Shown piece after piece: positions 6,401 to 9,739 of a DNA stretch of 9,739 nt; the first letter of the stretch is position 1; every line of letters starts with the position of its first letter. The translations under genes were made by a program, and so were the position numbers. This DNA comes from an uncultured Bacteroidales bacterium (GTDB lineage Bacteria; Bacteroidota; Bacteroidia; Bacteroidales; Muribaculaceae): assembly GCA_947177325.1 (NCBI GenBank), contig CAMWUH010000057.1:1-9739 (forward strand), written 5' to 3'. Below the pieces are notes generated by a model, which saw only the letters and a list, made by a program, of their open reading frames with translations, was not told the origin of the DNA and searched no databases.

Positions 6401-6933
6401 ACCTGGCCACTACGCTCTATAACGAGGGTATCAACTACATCGACGCCGCCGAAGAGAACCCCGAAGATGCGGCTGCCCTCGAAGCGAAGTCACAAGAGCG
6501 CTTCACGATGGCTTTGAACGTGCTCAACCTGATGCAAGAGAAACTGCCCGTGTCGCAATCGCCTTTCGCTATTCAGATAGGTCAGCGCGTAGGCAATCTG
6601 TATGTGGCTCTGGGCGAGATGCTCAGCAACGAAGAAGCCACAGCCAAGGGTCGCGACATTATATATAACGAGATTGTGCGCTACAGCCAATATCTCCCTT
6701 ATATGCAGAGCCTTATCGAGCGTCGCAATCGTGAGCTCGCCTCTGCCGGCTCGCGCCGCAAGGCCTCGGTGCTCGACCTGAACCTCACCTCCACCGAGCG
6801 ATATATCCCCACCTACGTCTACCAGATGCTCTACGACTACCACGATGCCGGAGGCGACCTGGAGCAACTCGGTGCAACCCTCGACCAAATGGGAGTTAAC
6901 CTCGACAACCTCGAGACAATGCTTGCCGGCTGA
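3433..6933 (+). CDS. DUF2723 polytopic membrane protein, TMEM260-like GT-C glycosyltransferase homolog
   Basis: A 1166-aa inner-membrane protein. The N-terminus carries the DUF2723 signature: a transmembrane helix, then EPTASFWDCPEF (residues 30-41) with D37 and E40 in the first exported loop, where GT-C enzymes place catalytic acids, then GHPPGNP. Roughly 12-13 hydrophobic segments are visible: about eight or nine between residues 12 and 362, and four between 585 and 702. The last ~460 residues are soluble and presumably periplasmic, with the conserved-looking NGDNDTFPLWYAQE (737-750) and a helical C-terminal part. Eukaryotic TMEM260, a DUF2723 member, is a protein O-mannosyltransferase; sugar transfer to exported proteins is therefore a plausible role, but the bacterial substrate is unproven. 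The length is typical of Bacteroidetes members. It is the first gene of an apparent operon, with the next start 2 bp after its TGA. Confidence 0.85.
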   Translation: MLSKRYNLINNSLGWLCFVIAAVTYLLTLEPTASFWDCPEFISQADKLEVGHPPGNPIFMLTARFFVNFAGGNPSNVAVAVNAMSALLSAATILLLFWTITHLVRRLMVGRSTADLSTPQMLIVMGSGLCGALMYAWSDTFWFSAVEAEVYAFSSFCTALVFWLILKWDNRADSSKSDRYLILLAYVIGISIAVHLLNLLTIPAIGLVIYFRKAKNVTLKGSLLALAASVAVVVAILYGLVPGFIKIAGCFELFCVNTLGMSYNMGVVVYAVCLVASLVWAVKALYAQRSAWQIRTSVIVAVILSGMPFIGGSWLIALVLTGALVWYVGIRRRLSIRLLTIAVLSILVIFVGYSSYALLLIRSAANPPMNQNAPDNVFALAGYLNREQYGETPLLYGPSFASQPEGIVNPETGSIDYRTDDGKREWAKVVKTSPDEPDRYVHLDPAPKYRMTPNMLFPRMYSSQPGHPEAYLSWIGESMESLPKVDVIPYYTANGEPFKVYGRPYSEKVPRPSLGQNLRYFFTYQLNHMYWRYFMWNFAGRQNDLQGNGEDSRGNWITGFNFLDSARLGDQSLLPDDLGKDNKGHNVFYMLPLLMGLLGIALQMVRGKEGVEQFWVVFFLFFMTGIAIVLYLNQPPNQPRERDYAFAGSFYAFAIWVGMGVYGLWMLLRALAGKNKRHDANTCRLTAWVAAAVGLIVPLQVVSQTWDDHDRSGRYTTRDFGMNYLASVDENGIIFTNGDNDTFPLWYAQEVEGYRTDVRVVNLAYLSTDWYANQMRVPSYDTPDIVMTARPEDYAYDRLQVNYVAPDSAVTMPVNVFASLQDIYTNPAAAGPKGIRSMRYPLMYIPVKVDDAVKGGVIEADEAALADDYITVDLSNQRSVTLSNLLSLDMIANGAQNGWSRPTYFAMTVPDEYYLNLNSYLRNTGLAYQVTPINNASVSQYDLPAATDKMYRTVMNEFRWGGLDTAKPGSLYLDETVRRMVTTHRSALLDLATTLYNEGINYIDAAEENPEDAAALEAKSQERFTMALNVLNLMQEKLPVSQSPFAIQIGQRVGNLYVALGEMLSNEEATAKGRDIIYNEIVRYSQYLPYMQSLIERRNRELASAGSRRKASVLDLNLTSTERYIPTYVYQMLYDYHDAGGDLEQLGATLDQMGVNLDNLETMLAG

Positions 6934-6935
6934 GA

Positions 6936-7589
6936 ATGATAGGTGGCCGACTGGGAAAATGGATTTCGGAACGGCCGCGATGGTTTCATCGTGCCGCGAT
7001 TCCGGGAGCTGTGTGGCGACTGAAACCGACCGATGCGACTCCCGGCCGGAAAGTGGCGTGGCTGACTTTTGACGATGGGCCGATTCCCGACGTTACCCCG
7101 GCCGTGCTCGACATTCTCGATGCCCACGGTGTAAAAGCCACATTTTTCATGGTGGGCGACAATGTGGAGCGACACCCCGAGCTGCTCAGTATGGTAAAGC
7201 AACGGGGTCACGCTGTCGGCAATCACACCTTACACCACACCCGCGGCTACCGTTGCCGTCACCGTCGCTACGTTGACGAAGCCACCCGCGGGCGTCAAAT
7301 GATGGCGACCAACTTGTTCCGTCCCCCACACGGGTTTATCCTCCCCTGGCAGTTGTTCGCTATCAGCCGGCACGACATGATAGTGATGCACGACGTTGTC
7401 AGCATGGACTATGATGCTACGCAATCGTGTGAAGAAATCATAGAGCGCGTGAAGCGACTGACCCGCAACGGGTCGATCATAGTGTTTCATGACTCGTTGA
7501 AAGCGTGGCCACGGCTTAAATCGGTTCTTCCGGAAATCATCAGCTGGCTAAAACAACAAGACTATGAGCTGCGGGCAATCAAGCGCTGA
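6936..7589 (+). CDS. NodB-family polysaccharide deacetylase
   Basis: A 217-aa zinc-dependent carbohydrate esterase family 4 protein; these remove N- or O-acetyl groups from glycans such as peptidoglycan or capsular sugars. All main motifs are present: TFDDGP (44-49; D46 likely base, D47 metal), HTLHH (H97 and H101 metal), RPPHG (129-133) and IIVFHDS with H185. There is no signal peptide or membrane helix, so either it acts in the cytoplasm on precursors or export is not visible. It belongs to a compact deacetylase subgroup familiar from Bacteroidetes (PGAVWR before the domain, FHDSLKA near the end). The start at 6936 lies 2 bp after the DUF2723 stop, and its 3' end overlaps queG by 26 bp, so the genes are probably co-transcribed. 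The substrate cannot be told from sequence. Confidence 0.85.
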   Translation: MIGGRLGKWISERPRWFHRAAIPGAVWRLKPTDATPGRKVAWLTFDDGPIPDVTPAVLDILDAHGVKATFFMVGDNVERHPELLSMVKQRGHAVGNHTLHHTRGYRCRHRRYVDEATRGRQMMATNLFRPPHGFILPWQLFAISRHDMIVMHDVVSMDYDATQSCEEIIERVKRLTRNGSIIVFHDSLKAWPRLKSVLPEIISWLKQQDYELRAIKR

Positions 7590-8535
7590 TCCGGCGCCAC
7601 TCGACTTGGCCGAGGCTCGCGTGCTGGCCTTTGAAGCCGGCGCTGCGGCGGTAGGGTTCGTTGCCGTAGGCGATGTCGATGCCGATGCTCAAAAGCAATA
7701 TGATAGTTGGCTGGAGGCGGGCATGCAGGCCGGAATGGGCTATATGGAGCGCAACCGCGAGGTGCGCAATTCTCCGGGACTGATGCTTGAAGGAGCGCAA
7801 ACAATGATAATAACCGCATTTAATTATCACACGGCCGAGCGACCGTGCCTGGGCATTTCGCGCTATGCCCTCGGCAGCGACTATCATAACGCTCTGAGGC
7901 GACAACTGCGGCCTATGATGCATAGGCTCAACGAGCAGGGCGCGGAAAGCAGATTGCTGATTGACTCAGCTCCGTTGCGCGAACGCTACTGGGCCGAAAA
8001 GGCCGGATTGGGGTTTATCGGGCGTAACTCTCAGCTAATTATTCCCGGCATTGGGAGTTACTGCTTTTTGGCCACGATATTGACCACCGCACCTCTGCCG
8101 GCCGGCTACAAGCCTCCGGTGGTGGAGGATGGATGCGGCGACTGTCGCCGATGCCGTGACGCCTGCCCCGGCAAAGCAATAACATCTACGCGCTCAATCG
8201 ATGCCCGGCGGTGCATATCCTATTTGACAATCGAGGCTCCTCGCGCAGAGGGGTCGGACTTTCAGTGGCCTGCGGATGTTAAACAAGGATCGCGCCTTTT
8301 TGGCTGCGATACGTGCCAGGATGTGTGCCCCTACAATTCTGAAGCCTCGACAAAGGTAATCGACCGATTGATGGCGCGCCCTGAAGTGTTAGGCCTCACT
8401 GCCGACGAACTTGCCGCGATGACACCGGAGCAATTCGATGGCCGGTTTGCCGGCTCCCCCCTGCGCCGCGCCGGCCTGACACATCTGCAGGCGCTTTTGA
8501 TCCTAAAGAATCGGATAGCATCCTCTCGGCGGTAG
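7564..8535 (+). CDS. queG: Epoxyqueuosine reductase QueG
   Basis: A 323-aa cytosolic cobalamin and iron-sulfur enzyme that reduces epoxyqueuosine to queuosine in tRNA, the last step of queuosine synthesis. The N-terminal domain has GMGYMERNREVR (58-69). LLIDSAPLRERYWAEKAG (131-148) contains D134, probably the family's proton-donating aspartate. Eight cysteines for two [4Fe-4S] clusters are all present: C191, C194, C197 and C201 in CGDCRRCRDACP, C217, and C248, C251 and C255 in CDTCQDVCP. It is shorter than the ~380-aa E. coli protein and lacks the C-terminal HEAT-like extension, as is usual in this phylum. The ATG at 7564 is inside the deacetylase gene (26-bp overlap); the predicted first helix aligns from about residue 12, so this start fits. 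No clear intrinsic terminator follows on this strand. Confidence 0.93.
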   Translation: MSCGQSSADPAPLDLAEARVLAFEAGAAAVGFVAVGDVDADAQKQYDSWLEAGMQAGMGYMERNREVRNSPGLMLEGAQTMIITAFNYHTAERPCLGISRYALGSDYHNALRRQLRPMMHRLNEQGAESRLLIDSAPLRERYWAEKAGLGFIGRNSQLIIPGIGSYCFLATILTTAPLPAGYKPPVVEDGCGDCRRCRDACPGKAITSTRSIDARRCISYLTIEAPRAEGSDFQWPADVKQGSRLFGCDTCQDVCPYNSEASTKVIDRLMARPEVLGLTADELAAMTPEQFDGRFAGSPLRRAGLTHLQALLILKNRIASSRR

Positions 8536-8560
8536 GGTCATGATTTTCCCACCCTCGCTT

Positions 8561-8677
8561 TGATACATGATACATGATACACGATACATGATACATGATA
8601 CATGATACATGATACATGATACACAAGTTTGATACAGGCACCTGAAATCAGTGTATCACGTGTATCAACATGTATCA
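8561..8677. repeat. TGATACA heptanucleotide tandem array with inverted TGTATCA copies
   Basis: Nine back-to-back 7-bp units at 8561-8623 (eight TGATACA and one CGATACA at 8582-8588), one more TGATACA at 8630-8636, then three reverse-complement units TGTATCA at 8652-8658, 8661-8667 and 8671-8677. The flanks make longer pairings: TGATACACG (8575-8583) with CGTGTATCA (8659-8667), and TGATACATG (e.g. 8610-8618) with CATGTATCA (8669-8677). It lies in the gap between queG and the convergent tRNA-Pro. A short reverse-strand frame across it only translates the heptads. Function unknown. Confidence 0.9.
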
Positions 8678-8714
8678 CAAAACTCCTATAACCTATAATT
8701 CCGATTGTTTATAA

Positions 8715-8760
8715 TAAAAAACTTGCTATAAATTAAGCATTTACCTAATTCATAGCAAGT
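8715..8760 (-). terminator. Intrinsic terminator of tRNA-Pro
   Basis: On the minus strand, ACTTGCTATGAATTA (8760-8746) pairs with TAATTTATAGCAAGT (8735-8721) over 15 positions including one G-T, with a 10-nt loop, followed by a T-rich run (complement of 8715-8721). The stem begins 3 bp after the tRNA discriminator base. Confidence 0.85.
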
Positions 8761-8763
8761 ATG

Positions 8764-8836
8764 TCGGGGTGAGAAGACTCGAACTTCCGACCTCCACGTC
8801 CCGAACGTGGCGCGCTGCCAACTGTGCTACACCCCG
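8764..8836 (-). tRNA. tRNA-Pro (anticodon CGG)
   Basis: Full cloverleaf on the minus strand, 73 nt including discriminator A. The acceptor stem is CGGGGTG/CACCCCG, with the C1-G72 pair typical of bacterial tRNA-Pro. The D arm contains AGTTGGCA. The anticodon arm is CCACG-TTCGGGA-CGTGG, giving anticodon CGG. The T arm is GGAAG-TTCGAGT-CTTCT. The D stem GCAC/GCGC has one A-C mismatch (positions 12-23). CCA is not encoded; after the discriminator the strand reads CAT, so CCA must be added enzymatically. Confidence 0.95.
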
Positions 8837-8851
8837 ATTGGCATTGTATCG

Positions 8852-8894
8852 GATAGCCGTTACGGGCTATCGGTCGAATTGCGGTGCAAAGATA
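8852..8894 (-). promoter_or_regulatory. Putative tRNA-Pro promoter and leader hairpin
   Basis: On the minus strand, TATCTTTG (8894-8887) is a perfect -7 box. A clear -33 element is not seen. Between it and the tRNA 5' end lies a 7-bp hairpin, GATAGCC (8852-8858) with GGCTATC (8865-8871), which would be in the tRNA precursor leader removed by RNase P. The rest of the 8837-8954 intergenic region is AT-rich and has no gene. Confidence 0.5.
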
Positions 8895-8954
8895 GCGATT
8901 TTTTTGAAATTTCGAGCTATACTTTTCAGTTTTTTTAGTTTACGAGTGAAAACG

Positions 8955-8986
8955 CTTGGGTTGGGGGGCTTTTTTTGTTACCTTTG
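8955..8986 (+). promoter_or_regulatory. Putative promoter of the rRNA methyltransferase gene
   Basis: CTTG (8955-8958), a 20-bp spacer, then TACCTTTG (8979-8986), a perfect TAnnTTTG. The ATG at 9037 is 50 bp downstream. It is divergent from the tRNA-Pro promoter. Confidence 0.65.
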
Positions 8987-9036
8987 CCAATAAGAGCCGG
9001 TTCAAAACCTATACCGGATCCAATCAACAGTTGAAA

Positions 9037-9692
9037 ATGAAATTACCTGAAGGTTTTATTAATAACATAAGTGAACTGAGCGCGCTCAGCGGAGGTGATG
9101 CTCTGCAAGGGCTTGCAGCAGCTTTGACCGAAACAGAGCCGGCCATAGGAATTCGCCGTAACCGCCGCAAAACAACGGGGTGGGCTAATCCGTCGCTTGC
9201 CGAAGTTGAATGGGCTCCCGAAGCAGGCGCTACCCTCACGGGTGAGCGACCCCGCTTTACCCTCGACCCTGCCCTGCACCAAGGACGCTACTATGTGCAA
9301 GACCCTTCGTCGATGTTGACGGCTGTCGTTGTTGAGCATATCACTGAAAAGTTAGGGCGCGACGACCTGATTTATGTTGACGTGTGCGCAGCCCCCGGCG
9401 GGAAAACCACCGCCGCCATTGATGCGTTAGGCGATGACGCTCTGGTAATTGCCAACGAGCACGACCATAAGCGCGTTGGCGCTTTGATTGAAAATCTTGC
9501 CAAATGGGGCGCGCCTAACGTGGTTATTACCGAAAATGACGGGCGCAAAATAGGGGTGCTCGGAGCGATAGCCGACGTAGTTGCGGCCGACGTACCCTGC
9601 TCGGGCGAAGGGATGATGCGCAAAGACTCCGATGCCGTTGAGCAGTGGAGTCAGCGATTGGTGGCCGAGTGCGCCGAGTTGCAACGCGAAAT
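9037..9692 (+). CDS. RsmF/NOL1-NOP2-sun family rRNA m5C methyltransferase, 3' end missing
   Basis: 218 complete codons of an S-adenosylmethionine-dependent cytosine-C5 RNA methyltransferase, probably acting on 16S rRNA (RsmF-like; the exact target is not certain). Visible parts: an N-terminal segment starting MKLPEGFINNI, RYYVQDPSSML (84-94), the SAM-binding motif DVCAAPGGKT (115-124), and motif IV DVPCSGEG (185-192) with C188. The protein stops after AELQRE, just where the family continues toward the strand carrying the catalytic TC motif; that cysteine and the C-terminal domain are absent. The missing part is due to the sequence ending, because the following bases match sequencing adapter. 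Full family members in this phylum are roughly 450-500 aa. I chose ATG 9037 over the in-frame ATG at 8956, because the latter lies upstream of the promoter and encodes non-family sequence. Confidence 0.9.
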
Positions 9693-9739
9693 CTGACTCT
9701 TATAACGATCTGACTCTGAAGACGAACTCGAGGGTGTAG
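9693..9739 (+). other. Residual Nextera sequencing adapter (not genomic)
   Basis: The 33 bases at 9693-9725 match the Nextera read-through adapter at 26 of 33 positions with no gaps. Its 19-nt mosaic end reads CTGACTCTTATAACGATCT here against CTGTCTCTTATACACATCT. Then come eight bases where the sample index belongs (9726-9733, ACTCGAGG), then GTGTAG (9734-9739), the first six bases of the flow-cell arm. The order mosaic end, linker, index, arm makes chance unlikely. The apparent stop at 9694-9696 lies inside it. Confidence 0.85.

Noticed and set aside
8396..8641. Minus-strand frame with repeating MYHVSCI
   Set aside because: It merely translates the TGATACA heptamer array and runs antisense into queG.
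8561..8677. CRISPR-like array
   Set aside because: The repeats are 7 bp and contiguous, with no spacers and no cas genes.
8536..8700. Intrinsic terminator for queG on the plus strand
   Set aside because: The heptamer hairpins have no following T run, and the strong hairpin at 8721-8760 has its T run only on the minus strand.
9037..9696. Frameshifted or naturally truncated methyltransferase pseudogene
   Set aside because: None of the three frames after 9692 continues the family, and the bases match sequencing adapter, so the truncation is technical.

Overview
The window looks like a short metagenome-type contig from a gut Bacteroidales, most likely Muribaculaceae or a close relative. The family-level call is inference. 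It rests on several Bacteroidetes-style TAnnTTTG -7 promoter boxes, the absence of Shine-Dalgarno sites, a secreted protein ending in a type IX-secretion-like tail, a DUF2723 membrane glycosyltransferase-like protein and a short QueG. Both ends look artificial. Bases 1-55 are an exact copy of 3124-3178, as expected where an assembly broke at a repeat. Bases 9693-9739 match a degraded Illumina Nextera adapter, with index and flow-cell arm, rather than genome.

Left part (1-3280): a highly expressed-looking gene for a secreted multi-domain protein (474-2042) has a long structured leader and a clear terminator. It sits among GC-rich hairpin repeats of two families. Family A (1-107, 2452-2501 inverted, 3123-3255) carries trinucleotide-loop hairpins. 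Family B (113-163, 2193-2243, 2324-2375, plus divergent members at 2266-2283 and 3254-3272) carries GNRA-loop hairpins whose stems differ by compensatory changes. Among them lies a small IS200-like REP-associated transposase gene (2593-3039, minus). It is bracketed by a perfect 30-bp inverted hairpin repeat and, outside that, by inverted A repeats. This transposase plus its repeats is the most interesting system in the window.

Middle part (3396-8535): an apparent three-gene operon on the plus strand. It encodes a DUF2723 polytopic membrane protein (TMEM260-like), a NodB-type polysaccharide deacetylase 2 bp downstream, and epoxyqueuosine reductase QueG overlapping the deacetylase by 26 bp. The first two fit envelope glycan work; QueG does tRNA queuosine synthesis and is probably only a transcriptional partner.

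Right part (8536-9739): a heptanucleotide tandem array with opposite-facing copies, then tRNA-Pro(CGG) on the minus strand with its own terminator and promoter. A divergent promoter follows, driving an RsmF/NOL1-NOP2-sun type rRNA m5C methyltransferase. That gene is cut off by the end of real sequence at about 9692; its apparent stop codon is adapter-derived.
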